From CAZMXS01 sp964570325 (lineage in GTDB: Bacteria; Verrucomicrobiota; Kiritimatiellia; CAIQIC01; CAZMXS01), in contig CAZMXS010000036.1 of NCBI GenBank assembly GCA_964570325.1, positions 1 through 44,898 of the forward strand: a DNA stretch of 44,898 nucleotides, in the 5' to 3' direction. Positions 8,071 to 16,769 of this stretch are shown here, piece after piece. The notes below the pieces were generated by a model, which worked only from the letters and a program-made list of their open reading frames with translations, searched no databases and had not been told where the DNA came from. Numbering within the stretch: position 1 is the first letter of the stretch; each line of letters opens with the position of its first letter. Position numbers and translations under genes: made by a program.

Positions 8071-9964
8071 CCAGAATCTCCCGGACCTTGCGCGCGAGTT
8101 GTTCCGGCGTAAAGGGTTTCTGCAAAAAATGGTCGCGGGCGGAGACCATGCCGCGTTCGACGACGGAGTGGTCCGGGTAGCCGGAGATGAAGAGAATCTT
8201 CAAATCGGGTCGCAGCCCGGCGAGGATTTCGGACAACTGCCGCCCGCTCATCAGCGGCATGATCAAGTCGGTGACTACCAGGTGGATCGGGCCATGGCGC
8301 GGCTCGCACCAGGCCAGCGCTTCGTCGCCGTCGGCGGCTTCGAGCACGCGGTAGCCGCTGGCGCGCAGGACGCCGCCGATGACTTTGCGTACGCCTTCGT
8401 CGTCCTCGACCAGCAGCACGGTTTCCGTGCCGCGGGCGGTCGCGCGTGCGACTGATTCGGACGCGTTGCCATCGGCGGTCTCCGCGACGCACGGAAAATA
8501 GATTTTGAACGCGGTCCCGTGCGCTGGCTCGCTGTAAACGAGGATGTGGCCGCCGCTTTGCTTGATGATCCCGTAGACGGTGGATAACCCAAGACCGGTG
8601 CCCTTGCCTTCTTTCTTGGTTGTGAAGAACGGCTCGAAGATGTGAGTTTTTATTTCGTCTGTCATTCCGATACCGGTGTCGGATATAGCCAGCATGATAT
8701 AGCGGCCGGGGCTGATTTCAGGGTGGTTGCCGGTTGTGGCCGCGTCCAGTTCCACGGTTGCGATTTCGATCATCAGCCGGCCGCCGTGGGGCATGGCATC
8801 GCGGGCGTTGACCGCCAGGTTCATAATCACCTGGCCCAATTGCTGGGGATCGGCCTTGACGAGACAGGGGCGGGGCTCGAAGGTGGTGGTCAGCTCGATA
8901 TCTTCGCCGATCAGGCGCCGCAGCAGCTTTTCCATCTCGCGGACAATATCCGTCAGGTTGATAACCTGCATCTTCATGATCTGCTTGCGGCTGAACGCGA
9001 GCAACTGGTGGGTCAGCCCGGCGGCTCGCTCGCCGGCCTTGCGGATATCGGTCATCGTTTCGCGCAGAGGGCTTTCCAGCGGGAGTTCAGCCAGCACCAG
9101 TTCGCTGTAGCCGTTAATGACCGAGAGCAGGTTGTTGAAATCGTGCGCGACCCCCCCGGCCAGTCGGCCGATGATCTCCAGCTTCTGCGCCTGGAGCAAC
9201 TGGTTCTCGAGCGCGCGGCGCTCGCTGAGATCGCGAGCAATAATCTGGATCATGTCGTGCCCGTCCCACGGGAGGAGCCCGGCGTCGATTTCGACCGGGA
9301 TGGCGCGCCCCCCCTGTTGAATGAAGCTCAGCTCGATTCGTTCGGTTTGGCGCGGGTCGCGGCAGAGGCGGTCGAAGCATAGGCGGCAGGCGGCGACGTG
9401 ATCGGCCTCGATGAAATCGTAGAGCGGCCGATCCATGACCTTGGCGGCTGCGTCAAGCTGCAGCATTTTGAGGTACGCGCTGTTGCAAAAGCGGATTCGG
9501 CCGTCTGTATCCACGATCAGGATGCCGTTGGGAGAGAGTTCGACCAAGCGTTCAAAACGGCCCTTTTCCAGGCTCAAGCGGCGGTGACGATTCAGGCGCA
9601 GGATGGTGCGGACCTTGGCCAGCAGGGCTTCGGCGTCGAACGGAATGGTGAGCCAGTCGTCGGCGCCGGCCTCCAGCCCCGCGAGACAGGCCTTGCGATC
9701 TTCCAGGCTGGTAATCATCAGAATCGGCACGTCCGCGAGGGCGGAATCCTGGCGCATTCGACGGCAAACTTCGTAGCCGTCGGGCGCCGGCATCATCACG
9801 TCCAGCAGGACCAGGTCCGGGGGCTGCGCGGCGGCGGCGGCCAGAGCCATGGTGCCATCGGGCGCCAGTTCAATGCGGCCGGCCAGCGGCGCGAGCAATC
9901 CGCGCAACAATTCTCGTTCCACCGGGTTGTCATCAACAATCAATATGACGTTGGCGTTGTCCAT
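8057..9964 (-). CDS. Hybrid histidine kinase, REC-PAS-HisKA-HATPase-REC
   Basis: 635 aa, soluble. Receiver 1 (1-125) has VDDNP and Asp55 in VLLDVMMPAPDG, but the conserved Lys before Pro is replaced (DDWLTIPFD, Ile107), so its activation switch may be altered. PAS (about 135-250) with GILIVDTDGRIRFCN. HisKA with GGVAHDFNNLLSVI (His274, the NtrB-like AHDFNN type) and HATPase_c with MNLAVNARDAM, DTGIGM and GTGLGLSTVYGI. Receiver 2 has Asp566 in VVTDLIMPLMSG and Lys616 in FLQKPF. This fused order is common in environmental bacteria with large phosphorelays. It overlaps the next kinase gene by 14 bp. A stand-alone response regulator gene is not directly attached. Confidence 0.93.
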   Translation of the reverse strand: MDNANVILIVDDNPVERELLRGLLAPLAGRIELAPDGTMALAAAAAQPPDLVLLDVMMPAPDGYEVCRRMRQDSALADVPILMITSLEDRKACLAGLEAGADDWLTIPFDAEALLAKVRTILRLNRHRRLSLEKGRFERLVELSPNGILIVDTDGRIRFCNSAYLKMLQLDAAAKVMDRPLYDFIEADHVAACRLCFDRLCRDPRQTERIELSFIQQGGRAIPVEIDAGLLPWDGHDMIQIIARDLSERRALENQLLQAQKLEIIGRLAGGVAHDFNNLLSVINGYSELVLAELPLESPLRETMTDIRKAGERAAGLTHQLLAFSRKQIMKMQVINLTDIVREMEKLLRRLIGEDIELTTTFEPRPCLVKADPQQLGQVIMNLAVNARDAMPHGGRLMIEIATVELDAATTGNHPEISPGRYIMLAISDTGIGMTDEIKTHIFEPFFTTKKEGKGTGLGLSTVYGIIKQSGGHILVYSEPAHGTAFKIYFPCVAETADGNASESVARATARGTETVLLVEDDEGVRKVIGGVLRASGYRVLEAADGDEALAWCEPRHGPIHLVVTDLIMPLMSGRQLSEILAGLRPDLKILFISGYPDHSVVERGMVSARDHFLQKPFTPEQLARKVREILDGNP

Positions 9965-10065
9965 GACGGCGGGTTGGAGGGGCTGGCGTGAACTCCAACC
10001 TTTTGGTTGCCATTATACAAGGTTGCCGGGTGGTTGTTCAACTATAGAGCCGCGGCGCTGATGAA

Positions 10066-10083
10066 TTGGGCGACAACGCCCAA
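10066..10083. terminator. Hairpin downstream of the MCP gene
   Basis: TTGGGCG-ACAA-CGCCCAA is a perfect 7-bp stem with a 4-nt loop, 154 bp past the MCP stop on the minus strand. A short T-containing stretch (TTCATC) follows. It could be a terminator; a U-tract is weak, so this is tentative. Confidence 0.4.
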
Positions 10084-10169
10084 CTTGCTTTCAGGTTGGG
10101 CGCGACTGCTGGGCGCGCTGTAGTGCATGGCGAGAGGAAACGTGCCACGTCCTGCGCTCGGCCCGGCGA

Positions 10170-10253
10170 CGTGCCTGCGAGCGTAAGCGAGCGGAACGAT
10201 CCCGCCGGTTGGCTTGGCTCTCCTGCGGCCACTCGCTCACGCTCGTGGGTACG
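10170..10253. repeat. Interspersed palindromic repeat, copy B (84 bp), overlapping the MCP 3' end
   Basis: Second copy of the element at 6196-6279, no gaps in the alignment. Its right arm (about 10232-10252) contains the stop codon and last codons of the MCP gene, so the residues YPRA and the TGA are supplied by the repeat. Confidence 0.8.
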
Positions 10254-13137
10254 GGGATGCAGCCGGCAATTGGCGCACGGTTCGTCCCCCGATCCGAGCG
10301 CGCCCTTCGGTCAACTGGCCCTCGGCCGCCGGTGCCCGTCCGCCATCTGCGATGCGTCGGCCAGGTTGCGCCGCAGCGGTCGCGCCGACGATGCCGTTGA
10401 GCTGTCCGACCATGGCGTTCAGAGTCTCGGCCTGGCTGGAGAGTTCCTCGGCGGCGCTGGCGGATTCCTCGGCGCTGGCCGCGCCGGATTGCACAGCCTG
10501 GTCCATCTGGCCGACCGCGCCGGTGATCTGCTCGATACCCTGGGCCTGCTGGCGGGCGGAGCGCGAGATTTCCGCGATCTGGCTCGCCGCCTTTTCAGCG
10601 CTGGCCTGAATTTCCCCAAGCCGGGCGGCAACAGCTTCAGCCACGCTGGTTCCGGCATCCGCGTTCTGCTTGGCTTCCTCGATCATGCGCGCGGTCTCGC
10701 GCGCCGCTTCGGCGCTGCGGCGCGCCAGATTGCGGACTTCTTCGGCGACGACCGCAAATCCCTTGCCGGCCTCGCCGGCGCGTGCGGCCTCAACCGCCGC
10801 GTTCAAGGCCAGCAGATTGGTCTGAAAGGCGATTTCATCAATCGTTTTAATGATTTTAGCGGTTTGATCGGATGAGGTTTTGATTTTCATAATCTCTGCC
10901 GACATCCGCCGCATGGCCTCCATACCCTTGTTCACATTCTGACGCGTCTCCTGCATCAGCCGGTCGGCGTCGCCGGCGCCCTGGGCGGTCTGGCGGGTCA
11001 TGGCGGAAATTTGCTCCAGCGAGGCGGAGGTCTCCTCCAGGCTGGCGGCCTGTTCGGTGGTGGCCTGCGCCAGCGACTGGCTGGCCCCGGCGACCTGGGC
11101 GGACGCCGCGCGCGTCTGATCGGCCGTTTCGCCCAGCGTGGCGGTCAGGCGCCGCAGGGGCCGTGCGATGCCGGAGCTGACCAGCAGGCCGACCAGGCAG
11201 CCGAGGATGCCCAGTCCAGCCACGCTGCCCCCGATCCAGCCGAGCAGCGTGATGGTGCGGCGGTGCGCCTGGTTTCGGATCGTTTCGGCCAATCCCATGA
11301 TCTCGTTGACGGGACACACGGTGGCGATGCAATACGTCCGGCCGCCCAACGACAGGGGCTGAAAGACAACGGCGTTTTCGCGCCCATCCATTTGGTAGCG
11401 CCCGCCGCTGGCTTGGCCGGTGCGCAACATAGCATGAATCGCATCGGCTAGTTGGGTGTTTTGGCCTTCAAGCAGATTGACGTTGTCCTTCAGCGTGATG
11501 CGCGGGTGCGTAACGATGGTGCCGCTCTCGTCCAGGATGAACGGATAGCCGGTTTGTCCGTAGACTCGTTCATTGAGCAGATCCCGGGTGAGCTGCCAAT
11601 TGGCGTTGAGTACGACTACGCCTTGCAGTTCCGAGCCGATAAACACGGGGGTGGCGACGCGGATTTCCGGTTCGCTCGTGTTTTGCGCCAGTTCCACCCG
11701 CGTGACATAGGTGGCGCCCGCGGGGATCTTGCGGGCGGCTTCAAACCATTCCACGCCCGCGCGCGTGCCGAGTTTGTCAGCCACCCGGCCGTTCTTGATG
11801 ACCAGCACCTCCGTGCCCGCGCGGTCCAGATAGCGAATCTGCGAATATAACGGCTTGCGCCCGGTTGGCGTTTCGAGCGTTGCGATGGCATCGAAAGCGA
11901 GCCACTCTTCCCGCAGGGCTTTCCAGGCTGTTTCGGCGGCATGGCGGCTCATCTCATCCCAGTAGCCGCTGGCGCAGATGATCATGTCCCATGGCTGATA
12001 ATAAGTGTAAATGATAAATTTCTGCCGATTTTCAAAAGTATAGTTCACTGTGCGGTGTTCCGTCGCGCTCTTTTGCGTCAACGCCTCGCGCAGCGCTTCC
12101 AGCCGCAGGTCCGTGATCACGTTTTTGCCGACCAGTTCCGGGCGCGGATGCACCAGCAGGACGCCCGAAGAGTCCATGATAAAGGGATAACCCGACGCGC
12201 CGATCTTCATCTTGACGGCGGACTGGAGCATGGCGGCGCTTTCCTGTTCCGGCACGCCGACGAAGAGCATGCCCAGAATCCCGCCTTGCGCATCGCGGAT
12301 CGGCTGGTAGGCGGCGAGGTACCAGGCATTCACCACAAAAGCCCGGCCGACATAGGTCTCGCCTTGCATTACGGCGTGGATGATGGGATTGGGTTTGCCA
12401 TCGGCGCCGACGGCGGGAATGAAGGTGCCAATGGCGCGCCGGCCTTCCGTATCCCGGACATTGGTGGCTACGCGAAGCATATCGCCGGCTGCGTTCATGC
12501 GTTGGAAGATCGTGCAAGCGGCGCCAACCAACTGTTGCACGTCATCCACGACCGGCGCGGGCTTGTCGAAGGAGTTGTTCTGGCCGATGGCCTGCGCGCC
12601 GATCTGCAGGGCGGGCAGGGTGAGGGTCTGGCTGGCTTTGGTAAACTGGTCGATTGCCGGCCAGGTTTCCTCGGCGCCGGTCGGCGTGATTGGGCCGGCC
12701 TGTTCCAGGAGCCGCGCGGCGACGGCCAGGTCATCGCGGAGCGCTTTTTCCAACAGCGCCTGCTGCGCCTGGCACATCATCCGGATGCCCTCGAGAATTC
12801 GGCCGGCCTCGGTGGTGGCGGTCTGATTCCAGGTGTCGCTGCGTCCCGCCAACGCCTCAACGTAGTTGCGCAGGTTGCCGGATTGCGCCATTTTCAAGGT
12901 GTCGTGCTGGATGCCGCGAACGAAGGATTCGATCGTGTCGCGGTCCGACCGGCTGCCGGCTTGCAGGTTGCGGATGGCCTCCTGTTCCAGCGCGCCCACC
13001 GAATTGGCGGTGATCGTCCGGCTGAATCCCAGGAACGAACCTACGGCCAGCAATCCCATCACCACCACCGGGATCAACACCAAACCCAGGCTGGCGAACA
13101 CCAGGCGTTGGGTTAAATTGAATTGCTTTCCAGTCAT
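10237..13137 (-). CDS. Methyl-accepting chemotaxis protein with two tandem Cache sensor regions
   Basis: 966 aa from the ATG at 13137, chosen because GGGGAGGA lies just upstream; an in-frame Met 8 codons earlier lacks this. TM1 about 11-38; a very large periplasmic part of about 590 residues with a Cache_3-Cache_2-like unit (about 60-395; GYPFIMDSSGVLLVHP) and a second Cache unit (about 410-615; GYPFILDESGTIVTHP). TM2 is at about 628-656. I see no clear HAMP after it. The signalling tip is EIAFQTNLLALNAAVEAARA with GKGFAVVAEEVRNLARR. The C-terminus has no NWEEF-type CheR-binding pentapeptide and ends in residues coded by the palindromic repeat (ASPYPRA). CheW and CheA genes follow upstream on the same strand, so this is probably the receptor of this array. 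The repeated GYPFI-D-S/E-SG phrase hints that the second Cache arose by duplication. Confidence 0.93.
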   Translation of the reverse strand: MTGKQFNLTQRLVFASLGLVLIPVVVMGLLAVGSFLGFSRTITANSVGALEQEAIRNLQAGSRSDRDTIESFVRGIQHDTLKMAQSGNLRNYVEALAGRSDTWNQTATTEAGRILEGIRMMCQAQQALLEKALRDDLAVAARLLEQAGPITPTGAEETWPAIDQFTKASQTLTLPALQIGAQAIGQNNSFDKPAPVVDDVQQLVGAACTIFQRMNAAGDMLRVATNVRDTEGRRAIGTFIPAVGADGKPNPIIHAVMQGETYVGRAFVVNAWYLAAYQPIRDAQGGILGMLFVGVPEQESAAMLQSAVKMKIGASGYPFIMDSSGVLLVHPRPELVGKNVITDLRLEALREALTQKSATEHRTVNYTFENRQKFIIYTYYQPWDMIICASGYWDEMSRHAAETAWKALREEWLAFDAIATLETPTGRKPLYSQIRYLDRAGTEVLVIKNGRVADKLGTRAGVEWFEAARKIPAGATYVTRVELAQNTSEPEIRVATPVFIGSELQGVVVLNANWQLTRDLLNERVYGQTGYPFILDESGTIVTHPRITLKDNVNLLEGQNTQLADAIHAMLRTGQASGGRYQMDGRENAVVFQPLSLGGRTYCIATVCPVNEIMGLAETIRNQAHRRTITLLGWIGGSVAGLGILGCLVGLLVSSGIARPLRRLTATLGETADQTRAASAQVAGASQSLAQATTEQAASLEETSASLEQISAMTRQTAQGAGDADRLMQETRQNVNKGMEAMRRMSAEIMKIKTSSDQTAKIIKTIDEIAFQTNLLALNAAVEAARAGEAGKGFAVVAEEVRNLARRSAEAARETARMIEEAKQNADAGTSVAEAVAARLGEIQASAEKAASQIAEISRSARQQAQGIEQITGAVGQMDQAVQSGAASAEESASAAEELSSQAETLNAMVGQLNGIVGATAAAQPGRRIADGGRAPAAEGQLTEGRARIGGRTVRQLPAASPYPRA

Positions 13138-13337
13138 GATTTCCTCCCCCTTTTTTCTCAAGCTCCGACTTGTGCTCTCTCCTTCGCATGGATCAAGGGC
13201 GAGTGCGATTTTCGTGCGCGAGTTCGAGCTATGCCCGAATCACGACGAACGCGCTGTATGGATTAACGCATTCGATTCCTTTCGTTTGTGAGCCCCCGCC
13301 GCCTATGGCCGGCACGGACGGCGTTGTGCAAAAAAAA

Positions 13338-14312
13338 TCATTGCCCGCTTGCGCCCTCGGTCAACACGCGGCTGATATCCAGCAGTATCCGGACCGCGCC
13401 GCGTGTTTTGGCCATACCCAGAATAAAGGCGGTGTCCACCGCCGCGCCGAAGGCCGGCGGCGGCTCGATTTCGGCTGCCGCCACTTCGAGCACCTCGGAT
13501 ACTTCATCCACGATGATCCCGACGGTGAGTATGGATTCGCCGCGTTTGACCTGCACGACCACGATGCAGGTCTTGTCGGTCGCGGCCTGGGCCGGCATGC
13601 CGAACTTGATGCGCAGGTCAATCACCGGAATGACCTTGCCGCGCAGATTGATTACTCCCCGGATGAAGTCCGGGGTGCGCGGAACGCGGGTGATGTCCAG
13701 CAGCTTGATGATTTCCTGCACGCGCAGGATCTCGATCCCGAACTCCTCGGCGGCCAGCCGGAAGGTCAGGTACTTGCCGGCCAGTTGAGTCGGAGAAGCT
13801 CGCGCGTCGGCGTCCGGCTGGGACGAGGCCGATTCTGCCGGCGGGCGGGCCGGAGCCGTTGGCGGCGGCGGGGCTTCCGGCGCCGGTTCTGGAGGACCGG
13901 CGACCGGCAGTGGCGCGGGTGGCGGTTGTGGCGCGGCGGGTTCCTCCGTGGCCGGCGCGGGTGGTGGTTCTTCAGCGGGCGCGGAGTCTTCGCGCGCCAA
14001 CTCCAACTCCGGGGGAAAAGCGATTTCGTCCGGATTGCGCTTGTCCCGGATCATGGATTGAAGCGCGCTGACCGTTCGGCCGACCGTGGTCAATGCGCGG
14101 CCGGCGTCCGCGACCCGCCCGCCGAGCAGATCCTCCAGCAAGCCGGCCGCTGCGCGCGCCGCCTGGCGCGCGACCGCCGGGCCGCGCGGGCCGACGGCCC
14201 GGACAAGCGCCATCAGCCGGTCGCGCAAGGCCGTGGTTGCCGCGGCATCGTCCGGCTCCAGCAAAACCAGCATTTCCGCCGCTTGTTCCACCAGTTCGAG
14301 TGCCTTGCTCAT
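13338..14312 (-). CDS. cheW: CheW-like coupling protein with long N-terminal extension
   Basis: 324 aa from the ATG at 14312, which has GAGGA 7 bp upstream. The C-terminal about 150 residues are a CheW fold (YLTFRLAAEEFGIEILRVQE, FIRGVINLRGKVIPVIDLR, VGIIVDEVSEVLEV) and link receptors to CheA. Typical CheW is about 160 aa; here an N-terminal helical region (1-110), rich in Ala and Leu, and a Pro/Ala linker (about 110-175) double its size. The helical part recalls a small helical-bundle or dimerisation module, but I cannot name it. The MCP gene lies 200 bp downstream and cheA 219 bp upstream, so this is one chemosensory cluster. The linker is Pro-rich like those inside CheA. Confidence 0.9.
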   Translation of the reverse strand: MSKALELVEQAAEMLVLLEPDDAAATTALRDRLMALVRAVGPRGPAVARQAARAAAGLLEDLLGGRVADAGRALTTVGRTVSALQSMIRDKRNPDEIAFPPELELAREDSAPAEEPPPAPATEEPAAPQPPPAPLPVAGPPEPAPEAPPPPTAPARPPAESASSQPDADARASPTQLAGKYLTFRLAAEEFGIEILRVQEIIKLLDITRVPRTPDFIRGVINLRGKVIPVIDLRIKFGMPAQAATDKTCIVVVQVKRGESILTVGIIVDEVSEVLEVAAAEIEPPPAFGAAVDTAFILGMAKTRGAVRILLDISRVLTEGASGQ

Positions 14313-14329
14313 AGCCGTTATCCTCGTTT

Positions 14330-14355
14330 GGTGACCGGTGTTCAGTAGCCAGTCA
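14330..14355. repeat. GATTAC-type short intergenic repeat, site 2
   Basis: GGTGACCGGTGTTCAGTAGC followed by CAGTCA, in the cheW-cheA gap. It shares GGTGA, CAGTA and CAGTCA words with the sites at 4424 and 29068. Confidence 0.35.
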
Positions 14356-14483
14356 GAAATCGAGTCTGACATCCGTTATGTTATCATTCCGAAGCTGCCG
14401 GTTGGCAACCGGCGGATGATGTCCTATGCTTTTCTCATGTCCATCCAAATTAACGCCGCGGCAATCCAGCGGCCCCGCGGCTT

Positions 14484-14518
14484 GCTGATTACCGATTACT
14501 TATTACAGACGACTGATC
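14484..14518. repeat. GATTAC-type short intergenic repeat, site 3
   Basis: GCTGATTACCGATTACTTAT and on to ATTACAG, just before the cheA stop. CGGCTTGCTGATTAC here matches CGGCTCGCTGATTAC at about 29099-29113. Confidence 0.5.
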
Positions 14519-14531
14519 ATGGTCCACTGCC

Positions 14532-16769
14532 TCAAACACCATGCGCCAGTTTTACGATGCCTTCGATATCCAGGATCAGACCGATCCGTCCATCGGACAT
14601 GATGCTGGCGCCGGAAACGCCCTTGATATCGCCGAACATGTCGCCGAGGCTCTTGATCACGGTTTGCTGCTGACCGAGCAATTCATCCACCAGCAGGCCG
14701 ACGCGCAGCGGCCCGTCCTGGACCACAACGACGATTCCCTGCGCGGCGTCCCCAATTGCGCCGGCCGTGGAGAAAAGCTGCGCCAGTCGGAAGAGCGGCA
14801 GTAATTCGCCGCGCATCATGATCATTTCGCCCCGGCCGGTTACGGTGTGCAGCATATCCGCGGTAGGATGCAGGGATTCGCGGATGCACAACAAGGGGAT
14901 GATATAGCGTTCCGCGCCAACGCGCACCAGCATACCGGAGATGATCGCCAGGGTCAGTGGAATCCGGATGGTAAACCGCGTGCCCTGGCCTGGCGTGGTC
15001 TGAATTTCCACCCGGCCGCGGATTCTTTCGATGTTGCGCTTGACGACGTCCATGCCGACGCCGCGGCCGGAGACGTCCGTGATCCGGTCGGCGGTCGAAA
15101 AGCCGGGCAGGAAGATCAGGTTGTAAATCTCTTCATCGCGCAAGGCGGCGCCGGGCGGTACCAGTCCGCGTTCAAGGCCCTTGGCCAGGATCTTGTCGCG
15201 GTTCAAGCCGCGGCCGTTGTCGCTGACGATAATCCAGACCTCGCCGGCCTGGTAGCGGGCCTCGATGGTGAGCGTGCCGCTCTCCGGTTTGCCGCTTCGC
15301 ACGCGCTCCGCCGGCGTCTCGATTCCGTGGTCAATCGAGTTGCGAACCATGTGCACCAGCGGATCGGAAATCAATTCGGCGACGGTGCGGTCCACCTCCG
15401 TGTCCTCGCCGAGCAGCTTCAGCTCAATCCGCTTGCCGGCCTTGGCGGAGAGATCGTGGACCAGCCGGATCATTTTGCGGAAGGTGGCTTCAATCGGGAC
15501 CATCCGCAACGACATGGCAATGTCCTGCAGGTCGTTGGTGATGCGGTTAAGCTGGTGGGCGGAGCGGTCGAAATTTTCCAAATGCAGCCCTTGCAGGTCG
15601 CTATTGTGCGTGACCATCGCCTCGGCGATGACCAGTTCGCCGATCAGGTTGGTCAACAGGTCGAGTTTGTCCACATTTACGCGGATGTCACGGCGGGCAA
15701 TGGCCGCGGCCGGCGCCGCCGCGGCGTCCAGGCGCGCCGCGCCGCGCTCAGCAGCTTCGGCTGACATGCCGGCGGCTTCCGGCGCGGCTGGGGGTGGGGT
15801 TGGCGCAGGCTTCGGTTCGAGCGTGGCCGGTTGTGCGGCCGGCGGCGGGGGTGGCGCAGGTTCCGGTTCCGGCGCGCGCGTCATTTCGCCGGCGATTCCG
15901 CCGTGGGGCAGCATTTCGTCGAGCAGGTCGAGCATGCCGGGGCAGCCGGCGATTGTCGGGGATTGGCCATGCGAAAGGGCGGCGACGCCACCCCGGAACA
16001 CATCGAGCAGGCGCAGGAGCAGGCGCAGGTGCGGTCCGGCGGAAGGCACCGTGCCGTCGCGGATGCCTTGCAGGACGGTTTCCATCTTGTGGCTGATCCG
16101 CTCCAGGTCCGCCAGCGCCAGCAGACCGCAGTTGCCCTTAAAGGTGTGGATCGCGCGCAGGATATCGGCGATGGTCTCGGAGGTTTGATCCGGTTGCTGC
16201 TCGATGCGGATCAAGCCTTGTTCGGCGACCTCGAGCACTTCGGCGGCCTCCTGTACAAACAGATGGACCATGTCCGCGCCCGCGGTGAGCGGGGGCGCCG
16301 CCGGCGGCGGAGTGGGGGCGGGAGGTGGTGGTTTGACGGCCGCCGGCGCCGGTCGGCCGGCGGTTTCCCGGGCAATCGTCGCCGCGAGCTCGCTGCTCAT
16401 CGTTTTGGCTTCGGCTGCTCCATCATGATCGCTGTGCGTGGTTTCGACACGGCCGAGCAGGTGCCGGAGACAGTCGCAGGTGCGGCAAAGCAACTGGGTG
16501 TGCTGCGCGGTGATCAAGGCCTTGCCCTTGCGGAAAAGGTCCAGCAAAGTCTCCGCCTCATGCGTGACGGCGGCGATGTGATTTAACTGCAGGAAGCCCG
16601 CGCTGCCTTTCAGTGAATGGAACAATCGAAAGACAGCGTTGATTTGTTCGGGATTGAACGCCCCTTGGTTTTCGGCGACATGCTGAATCTCGACCAGTTT
16701 CGGCTCGACTTCGTCGAGCATGTCGAGACCTTCTGAATAAAACGATTGGAGCAGTTCCAAATCCTGCAT
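14532..16769 (-). CDS. cheA: Chemotaxis histidine kinase CheA with two Hpt (P1) domains
   Basis: 745 aa from the ATG at 16769 (MQDLELLQSFYSEGLDML), with AGGGGAG about 10 bp upstream; the frame is open further upstream but that part is not protein-like. Hpt 1 has LFHSLKGSAGFL (His51); Hpt 2, after a Pro/Ala linker, has IHTFKGNCGLL (His208). Then another Pro-rich linker, the P3 dimerisation domain (LLTNLIGELVIAEAMV), P4 kinase (PLVHMVRNSIDHGIE, SDNGRGLN, GRGVGMDVV) and a P5 CheW-like domain. I see no P2 CheY-binding domain. It phosphorylates CheY; the gene for a canonical CheY lies far away at 39931. Neighbours cheW and an MCP complete the array; no cheR or cheB is in the window. Confidence 0.96.
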   Translation of the reverse strand: MQDLELLQSFYSEGLDMLDEVEPKLVEIQHVAENQGAFNPEQINAVFRLFHSLKGSAGFLQLNHIAAVTHEAETLLDLFRKGKALITAQHTQLLCRTCDCLRHLLGRVETTHSDHDGAAEAKTMSSELAATIARETAGRPAPAAVKPPPPAPTPPPAAPPLTAGADMVHLFVQEAAEVLEVAEQGLIRIEQQPDQTSETIADILRAIHTFKGNCGLLALADLERISHKMETVLQGIRDGTVPSAGPHLRLLLRLLDVFRGGVAALSHGQSPTIAGCPGMLDLLDEMLPHGGIAGEMTRAPEPEPAPPPPPAAQPATLEPKPAPTPPPAAPEAAGMSAEAAERGAARLDAAAAPAAAIARRDIRVNVDKLDLLTNLIGELVIAEAMVTHNSDLQGLHLENFDRSAHQLNRITNDLQDIAMSLRMVPIEATFRKMIRLVHDLSAKAGKRIELKLLGEDTEVDRTVAELISDPLVHMVRNSIDHGIETPAERVRSGKPESGTLTIEARYQAGEVWIIVSDNGRGLNRDKILAKGLERGLVPPGAALRDEEIYNLIFLPGFSTADRITDVSGRGVGMDVVKRNIERIRGRVEIQTTPGQGTRFTIRIPLTLAIISGMLVRVGAERYIIPLLCIRESLHPTADMLHTVTGRGEMIMMRGELLPLFRLAQLFSTAGAIGDAAQGIVVVVQDGPLRVGLLVDELLGQQQTVIKSLGDMFGDIKGVSGASIMSDGRIGLILDIEGIVKLAHGV

